Origin: Fluoribacter gormanii
GTDB lineage: Bacteria; Pseudomonadota; Gammaproteobacteria; Legionellales; Legionellaceae
Direction of reading: 5' to 3'
Assembly: GCF_900156395.1 (NCBI RefSeq)
Contig: NZ_FTNL01000003.1
Location: 1-64,000 of the forward strand
Length of the DNA stretch: 64,000 nt
This document shows, in pieces, positions 45,371-55,467 of this stretch (positions within the stretch are counted from its first letter, which is position 1; each line of letters starts with the position of its first letter). The notes under the pieces were generated by a model. That model made no database searches, was not told the DNA's origin, and saw only the letters and a program-made list of their open reading frames with translations. Position numbers and translations under genes: made by a program.

Positions 45371-46690
45371 CTACCGATGAGCTGGATGAGACTCTTTGAG
45401 TAAGAAGGTAGCAATCAACAAACTGGCTAAAAAACATATTGGCATTACCATTAAGGCAATTTGGTAACTTGCAACACTATATACATGTGCCCCATTCACA
45501 ACATGCCATAAGTTAGTATGCTGTAATATGTAACCTACCAATGGCTGGAATATAGCACCGCCTATCACTACAGAAAGATTATTAAAACCTGAAGCAGTAC
45601 CAACCAAATCAGGTGCGTTATTTTCTTTGACCACTGCAAAACTTACCGTTTGTCCACCTGCTCCTAATCCCAGTACAAAGAGAATAATGGGAGTCCATCC
45701 ATAAGATAATCCAGGCAAATACAATAGAACCAATGTTGCAAACAAGCCTAAAACTGAACTAATAATCAGAGCAATACGTCGACTTTCAATCTTATCACTG
45801 AACCATCCTAAAAGAGGACTCCCGACACCTATTCCAATCCAAATCATACTGCATAATCCTGAAGCAGCTACCACGCTTATTTGCAATTTTTCTTGTAAAT
45901 ATGGAACACCCCAGAGTGCAGCAAAAACTGCGATGGGAGCCCATATCGTAAAAGCATAAGATCCTATTATCCAAGTATAACTATGTTTGCATACAGCAAG
46001 AAGTCGTTTCCATTCATCCCTTAGGTAATGCTCAGGAACTGATTGACTCTTCTGGTGTGGGTAATCTCTGATATACAACCAAAAAAATGCTGCTAAAATA
46101 AAGCCAATAATCGAAAGAATAAAACTTGCATTACGCCATCCTACAGCTTGAATTAAATAGGCAAGAGGCATTTCGCCAAAGATAGCACCTACCGAACTCA
46201 TCAGTTGGGCTACCCCTGCCAAAATGGCAAAATAATAAGGAGGAAACCAACGTGATAAAAGGACCAGCACACCAATAAATGAAAATGCAGAGCCAATTCC
46301 AATAAGAAACCTTCCAATACATGCCGTTAGCACACTGTCTGTTGATGCAAAAAAAGCGGACCCAAGCGCACACAGGATAATAGCAAAAGTCATTAATTTA
46401 CGTGGACCATAACGATCATATAACACACCTGCAGGTAATTGCGTTGGAGCATATGCGTAAAAATAAAAAGCAGATATAACCCCAAACCCTTGACCGGTAA
46501 CCCCAAAAGTTTTCATCATGGATTCAGCCATAACACTTGGTGCTACTTGCAAAATAAACTCGTATAAATAAAAAGATGCGGCAAGGAAGAAAATAAAATA
46601 AGCGGCTGCAAGACTTGTGCTCGCTCCTTGATGTGTTTTATCTGAATGGTTTTCGCTCAATTTAAGGTCACTCCGTTTGAAATTCCACAT
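45371..46690 (-). CDS. MFS transporter (organic-acid/amino-acid permease type)
   Basis: A 12-helix major facilitator. The N-terminal cytoplasmic extension is about 25 residues, followed by AAAYFIFFLAASFYLYEF. GVLYDRYGPRKLM near 94-106 is motif A. ILQVAPSVMAESMMKTFGVTG is reminiscent of several Legionella MFS proteins, including the Pht phagosomal transporters, but I cannot assign a member or substrate. Length 439 aa. It is monocistronic, convergent with the 297-aa gene, and followed upstream by anmK on the same strand after a gap with a repeat fragment. Confidence 0.87.
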   Translation of the reverse strand: MWNFKRSDLKLSENHSDKTHQGASTSLAAAYFIFFLAASFYLYEFILQVAPSVMAESMMKTFGVTGQGFGVISAFYFYAYAPTQLPAGVLYDRYGPRKLMTFAIILCALGSAFFASTDSVLTACIGRFLIGIGSAFSFIGVLVLLSRWFPPYYFAILAGVAQLMSSVGAIFGEMPLAYLIQAVGWRNASFILSIIGFILAAFFWLYIRDYPHQKSQSVPEHYLRDEWKRLLAVCKHSYTWIIGSYAFTIWAPIAVFAALWGVPYLQEKLQISVVAASGLCSMIWIGIGVGSPLLGWFSDKIESRRIALIISSVLGLFATLVLLYLPGLSYGWTPIILFVLGLGAGGQTVSFAVVKENNAPDLVGTASGFNNLSVVIGGAIFQPLVGYILQHTNLWHVVNGAHVYSVASYQIALMVMPICFLASLLIATFLLKESHPAHR

Positions 46691-46774
46691 TTAAGCCTAT
46701 ACGTATTAATTTTGTCAATACGTTCTTAATACATAAAAGACATATAGAAGATAATATAGGGCAAGTTTTATGTT

Positions 46775-46803
46775 TAACCCGGGTTTTGCTGCACCGCACC
46801 CAA
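46775..46803. repeat. Fragment of the CCCGGGT repeat
   Basis: AACCCGGGTTTTGCTGCACCGCACCC resembles half of the dispersed palindrome (AACCCGGGTT itself is a short palindrome). It lies in the gap between the MFS gene and the end of anmK. Pairing of the outer arms is incomplete, so it appears degenerate. Confidence 0.4.
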
Positions 46804-46818
46804 ATTTTTTCTTTAAAA

Positions 46819-47913
46819 TTATTTGGTTACTGGATAAATTGCACCCAAAATCACAGGGCGTCGTGAGCCAGTAATAGTACTTAAATCCACTGGAATTCGA
46901 TTAACCGTTTGAGCAGCAAACCAGGCAAACATCATCGCTTCCAAATAATCGGGACTAATACCAACTTCAGAAATGCTCATTACACTAGTCTGCGGCAATA
47001 ATTGAGCAATCAATTGTAATAAAGCAAGATTGTGGGCGCCTCCGCCACACAAGTACATTCTTTTGACATGTTCTTTTTCGTTTAATACTGCAACTGTAAT
47101 TGTTTTAGCAGTAAATGCAAGCAGGGTCTTTTGTATATCTACAGGTCGATATCCTTCTTTTAAATAACGTTCTAGCCATGATAAAGAAAAATATTCTTTA
47201 CCTATACTTTTGGGGGCTGAAGAAATAATAAAAGAATCAGACATTAGTGTTTCAAGAAGTGGTTCAATCACTTCGCCCTGCTGTGCCCATGCCCCTTCTG
47301 CATCATAAGCTAATCCTTGGTGTTTCATAATCCATGCATCCATTAAACAATTTCCAGGTCCTATGTCCCAGCCTTTAATTGGTTCACTCGCATTAATAAA
47401 AGTAATATTGGCAATGCCACCTATGTTTACTACAGCAATATAGTTATTTTCATCTTTAAACAATTGCTGATGATAAAGAGGAGCGAATGGTGCCCCTTGC
47501 CCTCCTAACACTAAATCACGAGTCCTAAAATCTGCTACAACAGTGATTCCCGTTAATTCAGAAATAGTATGGGCACATCCTAACTGTAGGGTATATGGAA
47601 TATCGCAAGTGGTATCATGACACACAGTTTGACCATGACTTCCAATGGCGCAAATATCATTGGCTGATAATTTTACTTTTTGCAACAGTTCATTAACTGC
47701 ATATGCAAACTCTTTTCCGATTAATGTATTCAATTGGCAAATAGAAGCAAGACTTAAATCTGAGCCAGAAAGCAGCCTCTCAATACGAGTTTTCACTTCT
47801 TTACTGTATTTTTTAGTGATTCCACAAAGCAGAATATTTTTTGATACATCGACAAGCGCGGTATCAATACCATCCATACTTGTTCCAGACATCAAACCTA
47901 TATACAAAGACAT
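46819..47913 (-). CDS. anmK: Anhydro-N-acetylmuramic acid kinase
   Basis: Cleaves and phosphorylates 1,6-anhydro-MurNAc released during wall recycling, giving MurNAc-6-phosphate. The ASKHA-type N-terminus LMSGTSMDGIDTAL is at 7-20. GQGAPFAPLYHQ, NIGGIANITFI and GPGNCLMDAW are all in place. Length (364 aa) is standard. GAGGAGC lies before ATG 47913. It stands alone between repeat-bearing gaps. Confidence 0.95.
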   Translation of the reverse strand: MSLYIGLMSGTSMDGIDTALVDVSKNILLCGITKKYSKEVKTRIERLLSGSDLSLASICQLNTLIGKEFAYAVNELLQKVKLSANDICAIGSHGQTVCHDTTCDIPYTLQLGCAHTISELTGITVVADFRTRDLVLGGQGAPFAPLYHQQLFKDENNYIAVVNIGGIANITFINASEPIKGWDIGPGNCLMDAWIMKHQGLAYDAEGAWAQQGEVIEPLLETLMSDSFIISSAPKSIGKEYFSLSWLERYLKEGYRPVDIQKTLLAFTAKTITVAVLNEKEHVKRMYLCGGGAHNLALLQLIAQLLPQTSVMSISEVGISPDYLEAMMFAWFAAQTVNRIPVDLSTITGSRRPVILGAIYPVTK

Positions 47914-47961
47914 TAATTGCTCCTCACATCATCACTAAATTATATTAGAACGAGTAGATTT

Positions 47962-48039
47962 TAGCCTGGGCGCAGTGAAGCGGTACCTAGAAAATTTTTG
48001 ATAGAGTAACCCGGGTTTCGCGTCGCGAGCACCCAGGCC
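47962..48039. repeat. AGCCTGGG-type repeat copy
   Basis: TAGCCTGGGCGCAGTGAAGC at the left and CGAGCACCCAGGCCCA at the right; GCCTGGG and CCCAGGC arms are complementary. An inner AACCCGGGTT palindrome and CGCGTCGCG follow. It lies between the ends of tatD and anmK, both on the minus strand. Confidence 0.6.
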
Positions 48040-48064
48040 CAAACTCATCCAAACTAAAAATATC

Positions 48065-48841
48065 CTACAATCTGAAACAAGTATAAAAGTTATTTGTGGT
48101 AATTTCAGCTATCTCATCAAACGTCATATTACGAAGATCTGCTATAGCCTGGGCTACATACTTCACAAGAGCAGGATGATTTTGTTTGCCACGATATGGG
48201 ACAGGGGCCAAATAAGGTGCATCTGTTTCAATAAGTATTCTATCCAAAGGCACTTTTCGAGCTACCTCTTGAAGTGCAATTGCGTTTTTAAAGGTAACAA
48301 TTCCTGAAAATGAAATATAAAAATTTAAATCCATGGCTTTATGTGCTATGTCTAAGCTCTCGGCAAAACAATGCATTACGCCGCCAATTTTTTGGGCATT
48401 TTCCTCTGCCATTAATGCTATTGTATCTTCTGCCGCTTGCCGAGTATGAATAATCAATGGCTTCGAAGATTTTAAAGCAGCCTTTATATGCTCTCTAAAT
48501 AAGTTGCGCTGCACCTCTCGTGCTTCTTCAGTATGGGTTCGATAATAATCCAAACCTGTTTCACCTATCGCAATACATGCTGGATTCGCTGCTAAATCAC
48601 ATAACATTTGCGACGTAACTGGAAATTCCATTTCAGTATTTGGATGAACTCCCACTGAAATACTGATATCAGGGTATTCAGCGGCAAGTTGTTCTAATTT
48701 GGGATAGTCATTTAGTTCAACACAAACACATAAAAAATGCTGCACGTCATTTTCTTTTGCTTGCGCTAGGACATTAGCCATATCATTTTTAAAATCAGAT
48801 AAATCAAGAAAATTTAAATGACAATGCGAATCAACTAACAT
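48065..48841 (-). CDS. tatD: TatD-family metallo-DNase
   Basis: TIM-barrel metal-dependent nuclease of the TatD/YcfH group. Metal ligands sit in DSHCHLNF (4-11), GETGLDYY near 94-101, HTRQA near 132-136, MHCFAES near 157-163, and ETDAPYL near 204-210. The family has 3'-5' exonuclease activity on DNA and takes part in repair and RNA quality control. The place behind pilZ-holB-tmk-mltG is the YcfH position in E. coli, which makes the YcfH ortholog more likely than TatD proper. A GAGG precedes the ATG. Confidence 0.92.
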   Translation of the reverse strand: MLVDSHCHLNFLDLSDFKNDMANVLAQAKENDVQHFLCVCVELNDYPKLEQLAAEYPDISISVGVHPNTEMEFPVTSQMLCDLAANPACIAIGETGLDYYRTHTEEAREVQRNLFREHIKAALKSSKPLIIHTRQAAEDTIALMAEENAQKIGGVMHCFAESLDIAHKAMDLNFYISFSGIVTFKNAIALQEVARKVPLDRILIETDAPYLAPVPYRGKQNHPALVKYVAQAIADLRNMTFDEIAEITTNNFYTCFRL

Positions 48842-48913
48842 GGAGTAACCTCATAAAATATTGATCAACTCAAACATAAGACAATAGGAATTATTTTTTT
48901 ACGCTGAATTAAT

Positions 48914-49252
48914 TTACATTGTATCTGTTAACTGAGAAGATTTTAACATGCCTGCTAGATAGGTCTCTATTTTATTACACAAATAACGGCTATTTTCCCC
49001 AATAAATTGCACTCCAACACCTGGCACTTTATTACCTTGGGCTCCTTTAGGTGTAATCCAAACCACTTTACCATCAACTACATAGAGCTCATCTTCATCC
49101 ATTAATTTAACCAAGAGCTTGACTATTGAACCAAACTCATAATTCGAATTAGTTCGGATAAATAGCCCGCCTCCTTTTACAAAAGGCATATAAGCCAGAT
49201 ACAGCGCTGATTCATTAATAAACGAGCAACTAATCTGTTGTATAGATTCCAT
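48914..49252 (-). CDS. pilZ: PilZ-domain protein
   Basis: A 112-aa, single-domain PilZ protein of the type-IV-pilus-assembly kind, found between holB and tatD in many gammaproteobacteria. This class commonly lacks the RxxxR ... D/NxSxxG c-di-GMP motif, and I do not see it here, so c-di-GMP binding is doubtful. AFMPFVKGG-like YMPFVKGGGLFIRT near 21-34 and GVGVQFIG near 84-91 are typical. ATG 49252 is chosen over GTG 49255, because AAGGAG then lies 7 bases upstream. Confidence 0.87.
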   Translation of the reverse strand: MESIQQISCSFINESALYLAYMPFVKGGGLFIRTNSNYEFGSIVKLLVKLMDEDELYVVDGKVVWITPKGAQGNKVPGVGVQFIGENSRYLCNKIETYLAGMLKSSQLTDTM

Positions 49253-49310
49253 CACAGATCTCCTTTAAACATCCTGGATTTCCAATCAGAGCAAATGTTC
49301 ATCCCGTTTT

Positions 49311-50273
49311 TTATCGGAAAACCTTTGATTCACTATATAGTCCCAGTAATAAATCTTCTAATGCCAAAGTTTGATTTACATTCATATTATGGCTTAATTT
49401 TCGTTGTAATGTATTTATTTTGTCGATTTGAGAAAAAATCGTTATGGAATCTATTTTAGACATTAAATGGTTTAACTGGTGAATAGCTGGTCCCGTTGCT
49501 ACTGCGCCATTAATTTGCATCACCTGTATTTGCGCATACACTAAATAAAGAAGCCACAGTAATGCACCAAACTCAAACTGACTCCATTTGGCTGCCACCA
49601 TACTTGGATGTTGCCTTTGTTCCATTACAGCTATTATTCCATCCAAAATAAATTCAGATTGTTTAATAATCATCGCCTGCTCCGACTCTTCGGGAAAATA
49701 CTCAGCCAATCGCAAAAAATTAGTACGTAATAAATCATCAGGCGATGCAAAACGTACGATCTGACATCTACTTAAAACTGTAGGTAATAAAGTACTTAAT
49801 TGTTGAGCTAAAAGTAAAAATATGGTTTGTTGTGCAGGTTCTTCCAAAATTTTTAGTAATGAGTTTGCAGCAGCGGTGTTCATTCGTTCGGCAGATTCAA
49901 TCACAATCAGACGATATTGGGCTCGCTGGGGAGTTAAATAAGCATAACTTTGTAATTCTCTGATTTGATCGATTTTAATTGGTCCACCACTTTTTTCTGG
50001 TTTAACCCACTGCACATCAGGATGTTCGCCACGAGCAACCATTTGACAATCGGCACATTGAAAACAAGGTTCCTTTTCTTTCTTTTTACAGAAAATCAAT
50101 TGAGTTAACTTTCTGACAAAATCTTTAAAGGCATAATCAAATGCTCCAACACATAACATCGATTGAGGAATACGATGATTTACCCACGCAGATTGAATCT
50201 GGTCCCATTGTGATTGATACCTGTTCTTTTCATCAAGTGAGGAAAGGTTCTGCAGCTCCTTGCTATCACTCAT
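49311..50273 (-). CDS. holB: DNA polymerase III delta' subunit
   Basis: Clamp-loader subunit. [10 protein letters not shown] near 95-104, together with an earlier Cys in IFCKKK, forms the zinc module. [19 protein letters not shown] near 127-145 and SRCQIVRF near 167-174 are the clamp-loader signatures. It has no Walker A function. Length 320 aa. The start overlaps the tmk stop by 4 bases (ATGA), the usual tmk-holB order. pilZ follows. Confidence 0.93.
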   Translation of the reverse strand: MSDSKELQNLSSLDEKNRYQSQWDQIQSAWVNHRIPQSMLCVGAFDYAFKDFVRKLTQLIFCKKKEKEPCFQCADCQMVARGEHPDVQWVKPEKSGGPIKIDQIRELQSYAYLTPQRAQYRLIVIESAERMNTAAANSLLKILEEPAQQTIFLLLAQQLSTLLPTVLSRCQIVRFASPDDLLRTNFLRLAEYFPEESEQAMIIKQSEFILDGIIAVMEQRQHPSMVAAKWSQFEFGALLWLLYLVYAQIQVMQINGAVATGPAIHQLNHLMSKIDSITIFSQIDKINTLQRKLSHNMNVNQTLALEDLLLGLYSESKVFR

Positions 50274-50908
50274 TGCTGCTGCTCTATAAATTCATTCATT
50301 GTATGTCGAATAGCCTGTTGCACTTCCTGTAATGAGTGTCGCGCATCGATAGTTACCGTATTCGAGCTCATTTCAACATGCCGAATATAGCTTTCATGGA
50401 CTCGATGAAAAAAATCAATCGATTGCTGCTCAATCCTGTCAATCTCGCCTCTAGATTTAACTCGAGTCATTCCTTCTTCAGGGCCAATATCCAAATATAA
50501 AGTCAAATCCGGTTTAAATCCCCGCAGTGCAAAAGAAGATAATTGATTAATCACTTCTTGATCTAATCCCCTTCCACCACCTTGATATGCCATAGTTGAT
50601 AATTCAAACCGGTCTGCAATAACCCAAATTCCCTGACGCAATGAAGGCTTAATAACTTCCTCGAGAAGCTGAATTCTGGCTGTATAGAGTAATAACAACT
50701 CGCTTCGATCATCCAAAATATCCCTATATTCTGGATTTTTAATTAGATCACGTAGAATCTCACCTATTACTGTACCACCTGGCTCTCTAGTTGTTAGGGT
50801 TTTAATATGTCTTTTTTCAAGCAGTTCTATAACCGTCTTTATTGCAGTGGACTTACCAGCCCCCTCCAATCCTTCAATAACAATTAACTTCCCGGTTGAA
50901 AACAACAT
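50270..50908 (-). CDS. tmk: Thymidylate kinase
   Basis: Phosphorylates dTMP. The P loop [10 protein letters not shown] is at 12-21, the DR(F) motif is in [13 protein letters not shown] near 96-108, and GRGLDQEVI, a short LID segment, follows. Length 212 aa. The first base of its ATG is shared with the last base of the mltG stop (TAATG), and the end overlaps holB, so mltG, tmk and holB are coupled. Confidence 0.94.
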   Translation of the reverse strand: MLFSTGKLIVIEGLEGAGKSTAIKTVIELLEKRHIKTLTTREPGGTVIGEILRDLIKNPEYRDILDDRSELLLLYTARIQLLEEVIKPSLRQGIWVIADRFELSTMAYQGGGRGLDQEVINQLSSFALRGFKPDLTLYLDIGPEEGMTRVKSRGEIDRIEQQSIDFFHRVHESYIRHVEMSSNTVTIDARHSLQEVQQAIRHTMNEFIEQQQ

Positions 50909-51903
50909 TAGAAATCCTTCCGTTTATATTGATTAATTGCTTGTTTTTGTTGCTGGTAAGTTTCTGAGAACTGATGAGCTCCATCCCCTTTAGCAACAAA
51001 ATATAAATAATTAGATAATTGAGGGTGGGCTGCGGCATCTAATGACTCTTTGCCAACCATAGCAATCGGTGTTGGAGGCAATCCTCTATGATGGTATGAA
51101 TTATAAGGTGAATCGATTAGTAAATCGTTATGAGATAATTTTCCCTTATATGCAGCTCCTAAACCATAGATTACCGTCGGATCCATCTGCAAAGGCATAT
51201 TTTTATTTAAACGGTTGATCATGACGCCAGAAATAAGCTTGCGTTCTTGTGGAATAGCGGTTTCCTTTTCAATTATTGAAGCCGCTATTAGCAATTCATA
51301 CGGATTTTTATAGGGCAAGTTCGGTGCTCTATTGACCCAACTCATAGTCAAATAATTAATTAAATTACGATGAGCATGCTCTAACAAACTTTTACCTGTA
51401 CTACCACCGCGATATTGATAGGTGTCAGCAAGCAATAGTCCTTCAGCATTAGGATGATTATCTTTAATGAAATTCCAATCCTCTGGACGATAATTCAAAT
51501 AAGATGCTTTTAGTAAATCTTGGGATATTTTTTGCTGGGTTGTCCCTGCAATAATTGTAAAATTTTGCGTTAAAACATCTCCTGCTACAACTCGATGCAC
51601 TAACTGCATTGCAGTTTCACCTGGATTTATTTGGTACACGCCAGCTTTGAGTTGAGAAGACAAGCCTGAAAAACGAATCATCGTTAGAAGCACTGTACTT
51701 GAACGGATTAAATTTTTATCTTTTAATATTTTTACAAATTGTGAAGCCGAAGCAGTTCGGTCAAGAGTAATAATGACCGGAGAATTCTGCTTGGGAACAA
51801 TAGGTTTAGTAATTTGAATATAGGTAAACAAAAAGAAAATAAAAAAAGACATAAAAAACATTAGAACATAAAGTACCAGTTTTTTATGTCTTGGTAACGT
51901 CAT
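50908..51903 (-). CDS. mltG: Endolytic murein transglycosylase MltG
   Basis: Inner-membrane enzyme (YceG-like) that cuts nascent glycan strands and so sets their length. An N-terminal helix (about 9-29) anchors it. A LysM-like region follows, and the catalytic glutamate lies in [18 protein letters not shown] near 210-227. [10 protein letters not shown]- and [13 protein letters not shown]-like blocks are seen as [12 protein letters not shown] and [13 protein letters not shown]. Length 331 aa. It begins directly after the fabF stop and shares its last base with tmk. Confidence 0.93.
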   Translation of the reverse strand: MTLPRHKKLVLYVLMFFMSFFIFFLFTYIQITKPIVPKQNSPVIITLDRTASASQFVKILKDKNLIRSSTVLLTMIRFSGLSSQLKAGVYQINPGETAMQLVHRVVAGDVLTQNFTIIAGTTQQKISQDLLKASYLNYRPEDWNFIKDNHPNAEGLLLADTYQYRGGSTGKSLLEHAHRNLINYLTMSWVNRAPNLPYKNPYELLIAASIIEKETAIPQERKLISGVMINRLNKNMPLQMDPTVIYGLGAAYKGKLSHNDLLIDSPYNSYHHRGLPPTPIAMVGKESLDAAAHPQLSNYLYFVAKGDGAHQFSETYQQQKQAINQYKRKDF

Positions 51904-53142
51904 TTATACACGCTTAAATATTAAGCTACCATTTGTTCCACCAAAACCGAGTGAGTTACTCAGAACATAATTTATAGATCGTTTTTGGGGCGTATGGGGT
52001 ACATAATTCAAATCACATCCCTCATCTGGATTATCCAGATTAATAGTTGGCGGAGCAATTTGATCTCTAATTGCTAAAACACTAAATATTGCTTCCACAG
52101 CACCAGCAGCACCCAATAAATGACCTGTCATTGATTTTGTAGAACTGACAGCTAAATCATAAGCATGTTGTTTAAATATGCGCTTAATCGCTTTTGTTTC
52201 ATTTAAATCATTAAGATAGGTCGAAGTACCATGTGCATTGATATAATCAACTTGTTCAGGGTCAATACCTGCATCATGTATGGCTGCTTCCATTGCACGA
52301 GCAGCACCATCAGCATCATCATCAGGAGCAGTGATATGAAAAGCATCACCAGACATACCAAACCCTACTAGTTCAGCATAAATTTTTGCGCCTCGAGCTT
52401 TGGCATGTTCGTATTCTTCCAACACAAGAACACCTGCCCCCTCACCCATAACAAAACCATCCCTATCTTTATCAAATGGTCTTGATGCTTTTTCAGGTTC
52501 ATCATTACGTTTAGATAGAGATCGCACTGCAGAAAATCCAGCTAAGCAAAGTGGGGTTAAGGTCATTTCAGCCCCACCACATAACATAACATCGGCATCG
52601 CCATAAGCAATCATTCGTGCAGCTAGACCAATATTATGTGTTCCTGTAGTACAGGCAGTAACAACAGAAATATTGGGACCTTTAAGCTGATGCCTAATTG
52701 AAATCTGTCCAGCAACCATATTTATGATACCTGCTGGAATAAAAAATGGAGAAACTTTTCGAGGGCCACCCGCCATCAATTTATCCTGGTTATTGGTAAT
52801 TGTCTGGATGCCACCAATACCTGCACCCACAGCTACACCAATACGATTTGAAAGATTTGCGTCAATCTTCAATCCCGAATCCAGCATTGCTTCATCAGCT
52901 GCAGCAATACCATATTGGGTAAATGCATCCATTTTACGCGCATCTTTAAGCGCAACGTAGTTCTCAATATTAAAATTCTTAACCTTAGCCCAAATGCGAG
53001 AGCTGTATTCGTTGGCATCAAACTCATCTGCCAAAACAACACCACTTACACCAGCTAATATATTTCGCCAAGTTTCTTCTACATTAAGACCGACAGGGGT
53101 AATCATACCCATACCAGTAATGACTATACGCCGCTTATTCAA
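51904..53142 (-). CDS. fabF: 3-oxoacyl-ACP synthase II (FabF)
   Basis: Elongating beta-ketoacyl-ACP synthase. The catalytic triad is visible: C164 in [10 protein letters not shown], His in [11 protein letters not shown], and His in [14 protein letters not shown] place the start at TTG 53142, giving [10 protein letters not shown] and 412 aa. GAGGAG lies exactly 6 bases upstream, the E. coli protein starts MSKRRVVVTG, and the ATGs further upstream give an extension with no family match. It is 73 bases after acpP in the canonical fab cluster. Confidence 0.94.
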   Translation of the reverse strand: MNKRRIVITGMGMITPVGLNVEETWRNILAGVSGVVLADEFDANEYSSRIWAKVKNFNIENYVALKDARKMDAFTQYGIAAADEAMLDSGLKIDANLSNRIGVAVGAGIGGIQTITNNQDKLMAGGPRKVSPFFIPAGIINMVAGQISIRHQLKGPNISVVTACTTGTHNIGLAARMIAYGDADVMLCGGAEMTLTPLCLAGFSAVRSLSKRNDEPEKASRPFDKDRDGFVMGEGAGVLVLEEYEHAKARGAKIYAELVGFGMSGDAFHITAPDDDADGAARAMEAAIHDAGIDPEQVDYINAHGTSTYLNDLNETKAIKRIFKQHAYDLAVSSTKSMTGHLLGAAGAVEAIFSVLAIRDQIAPPTINLDNPDEGCDLNYVPHTPQKRSINYVLSNSLGFGGTNGSLIFKRV

Positions 53143-53215
53143 TGAAAGCTCCTCGTAAAACGCTCCCATTTCTCTCCCTCGTACATAAGGGAGAGAACGA
53201 GATAAAAGCAAATAG

Positions 53216-53464
53216 TTATGCTTCTTCTTTATTTAAATTAGATTCAATATAATCAATCGCTTCTTGAATCGTGGTGATTTTTTCAGCTTTCTCATCAGGA
53301 ATTTCTGTTTCAAATTCTTCTTCAAGAGCCATAACCAATTCCACAGTATCTAAAGAATCAGCACCTAAATCATCGACAAATGATGCATCATTCTTTAGCT
53401 CTTCTTCTTTAACACCTAGTTGTTCAACAACAATTTTGCGAACACGCTCTTCAACTGTACTCAT
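53216..53464 (-). CDS. acpP: Acyl carrier protein
   Basis: Carrier of growing acyl chains. S37 in GADSLDTVE is the phosphopantetheine attachment site, and the whole protein is acidic and helical, as expected. Length 82 aa, slightly longer than E. coli AcpP at the C-terminus (ESNLNKEEA). A 209-base gap from fabG suggests a separate promoter. Confidence 0.96.
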   Translation of the reverse strand: MSTVEERVRKIVVEQLGVKEEELKNDASFVDDLGADSLDTVELVMALEEEFETEIPDEKAEKITTIQEAIDYIESNLNKEEA

Positions 53465-53673
53465 AACTTGATTTTCCTCTTTCGGTTGATAGAAATTTAA
53501 AAAAACTTCGGATTATTTAACATACTACTTCCACTTAATTTTTTTTACTTGGTCAATAAACCAAAATACATTTTTAGCCTAATCAATCAATTATATTTTT
53601 AAGTAATCCCAAACAACCAAAGTTAAATGGAAGTGGTATAGTTTATTCATTTATACAGATAACGCAAGTGCAT
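53465..53673 (-). promoter_or_regulatory. acpP upstream region with an inverted repeat
   Basis: This gap between fabG and acpP is AT-rich and holds TTGGTCAATAAACCAA (53549-53564), a 5-bp inverted repeat with a 6-base centre that could be an operator for a fatty-acid regulator. On the minus strand its right half overlaps TTGACC, a -35-like hexamer, but no clear -10 stands at the right distance. Confidence 0.35.
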
Positions 53674-54420
53674 TTAGTCCATATACATACCGCCATTGAC
53701 ATGAATTGTTTCACCTGTGATATATTTAGCACTGTCTGATGCTAGAAATGCTACTGCTTCAGCTATATCCTTGGGCTCTCCTAGCTTACGCATAGGAATT
53801 CTCTTTAACATTTCGTCCTTTACCATATCAGGCAATGCAGCAGTCATATCTGTATCAATAAAACCAGGTGCAACAACATTAACAGTGATCCCTCTACTCC
53901 CAACTTCTTGAGCTAAGGACTTACTGAAACCAACAATACCTGCTTTTGCTGCAGTATAGTTCACCTGACCTGAATTTCCACTTGAACCAACCACTGATCC
54001 AATAGAAATTATACGTCCCCATCGTGCTCTAAACATGGGCTTTATACAAATTTTAGACACTTTGTATATTGAATTCAAATTCGTTTCAATTACCTTATAC
54101 CACTCGTCATCATCCATGCGCAGTAATAAATTGTCAGATGTTATCCCTGCATTATTCACTAATATCGACGGAGATTGATTCTCATGAGACAACTCACCGA
54201 TTACTTGTTCTATTTGCTCCGAATTTGTAACGTCAAGGACCAAGCCTTTTCCAGATAGTTTTTCCTTTTCAAAATAGGCATTAATCGATTGAGCACCTTG
54301 CTCTGTAGTAGCTGTACCAAATACAAAAGCACCTTGCTGCGCCAATTTAAGGGCTATAGCCTGACCTATTCCTCGGCTTGCACCTGTAACCAAGGCAATC
54401 TTTCCCTCTAGACTCATCAT
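53674..54420 (-). CDS. fabG: 3-oxoacyl-ACP reductase FabG
   Basis: NADPH-dependent short-chain dehydrogenase of the fatty-acid cycle. The cofactor motif TGASRGIGQAIA is at about 12-23. The catalytic Ser lies in SIGSVVGSSG, YxxxK in NYTAAKAGI, and NNAGIT is present. Length 248 aa from ATG 54420, 6 bases after a GAGG. A second ATG follows directly and may be used. It is 53 bases after fabD. Confidence 0.95.
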   Translation of the reverse strand: MMSLEGKIALVTGASRGIGQAIALKLAQQGAFVFGTATTEQGAQSINAYFEKEKLSGKGLVLDVTNSEQIEQVIGELSHENQSPSILVNNAGITSDNLLLRMDDDEWYKVIETNLNSIYKVSKICIKPMFRARWGRIISIGSVVGSSGNSGQVNYTAAKAGIVGFSKSLAQEVGSRGITVNVVAPGFIDTDMTAALPDMVKDEMLKRIPMRKLGEPKDIAEAVAFLASDSAKYITGETIHVNGGMYMD

Positions 54421-54473
54421 GTATTTCCTCAATAGAAAATGTTTATTTTTTATAGGTTATATCTTTGGACAAA

Positions 54474-55412
54474 CTATGCAAATTGCTCTTCAACCTGATC
54501 CAGACTAATAGTATCGTAAACGCTAATAGTAGTTAAACTTCTGTCTATTCTTTTAATTAATCCGCCCAACACTTTTCCTGGGCCACACTCCAAAATAAGT
54601 TCTATACCATTATTTTTAAAGAGCTGGATTGTTTCAACCCAACGAACGGGGCTATATAATTGTTCTTTTAACTTTTCACGTATGTGTTGTACAGAATGGT
54701 AGATGCTTAAATCAACGTTACTTACTACATCAGTCTTTGTGTTTTTAAATTCAATTTTAGTCAAATATTCAGCAAAAGATGCGGCAGCTTCAGATAATAA
54801 GGGGCAATGACATGGAACACTTACTGGAATCACTTTGGCCAGACGAGCTCCAGCTTCCTCAGCTAATCCGAGTATTCGCGTAACGGCTGGTGTATGTCCC
54901 GCAACAACGACTTGTCCAATTGCGTTATAATTAGCTGGTGTTACAACCTCATTTTCTTGACTGGCTTGCTCGCAGAGAGATTTTACTTGCTCATCGGTTA
55001 AGCCCACAATTGCAGCCATAGCACCAAGACCCAAAGGTATTGCATTTTGCATTACCTGTCCTCGACGAGCTACTAAACATGCGGCATCAAATAATGACAA
55101 TGCATCAGCGCAAACTAATGCAGCGTATTCACCCAGACTATGGCCAGCCATAATAATTGGTTGGGCAACACCTTGTTCCATCAATACTCTATATACGGCC
55201 ACATCGGCAGTAAGCATTGCGACTTGTGTATGCTCTGTTTGATTTAGTTTTTCTTCCGGTCCATGTTGCACAAGTTTCCATAAATCATAACCTACTGCTT
55301 CTGATGCCTCCGCAAAAGTTTTTACAACAATAGGATACTGCAACTCAAAATCAGCCAACATACCAACTGATTGTGAACCTTGCCCAGGAAATACAAATGC
55401 TGTTTTTACCAT
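54474..55412 (-). CDS. fabD: Malonyl-CoA:ACP transacylase FabD
   Basis: Loads malonate onto ACP. The nucleophile S92 lies in GHSLGEYAAL, the partner His near 201 in VPCHCPLL, and the N-terminal FVFPGQGSQ is diagnostic. Length 312 aa. It lies between fabH and fabG with gaps of about 55 bases on each side, as in the E. coli fab cluster. Confidence 0.95.
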   Translation of the reverse strand: MVKTAFVFPGQGSQSVGMLADFELQYPIVVKTFAEASEAVGYDLWKLVQHGPEEKLNQTEHTQVAMLTADVAVYRVLMEQGVAQPIIMAGHSLGEYAALVCADALSLFDAACLVARRGQVMQNAIPLGLGAMAAIVGLTDEQVKSLCEQASQENEVVTPANYNAIGQVVVAGHTPAVTRILGLAEEAGARLAKVIPVSVPCHCPLLSEAAASFAEYLTKIEFKNTKTDVVSNVDLSIYHSVQHIREKLKEQLYSPVRWVETIQLFKNNGIELILECGPGKVLGGLIKRIDRSLTTISVYDTISLDQVEEQFA

Positions 55413-55467
55413 TTAAAAATAGCTCCGAACTAAGAATTTAATTCAAAAAGTTGACTCAAATAAATTA

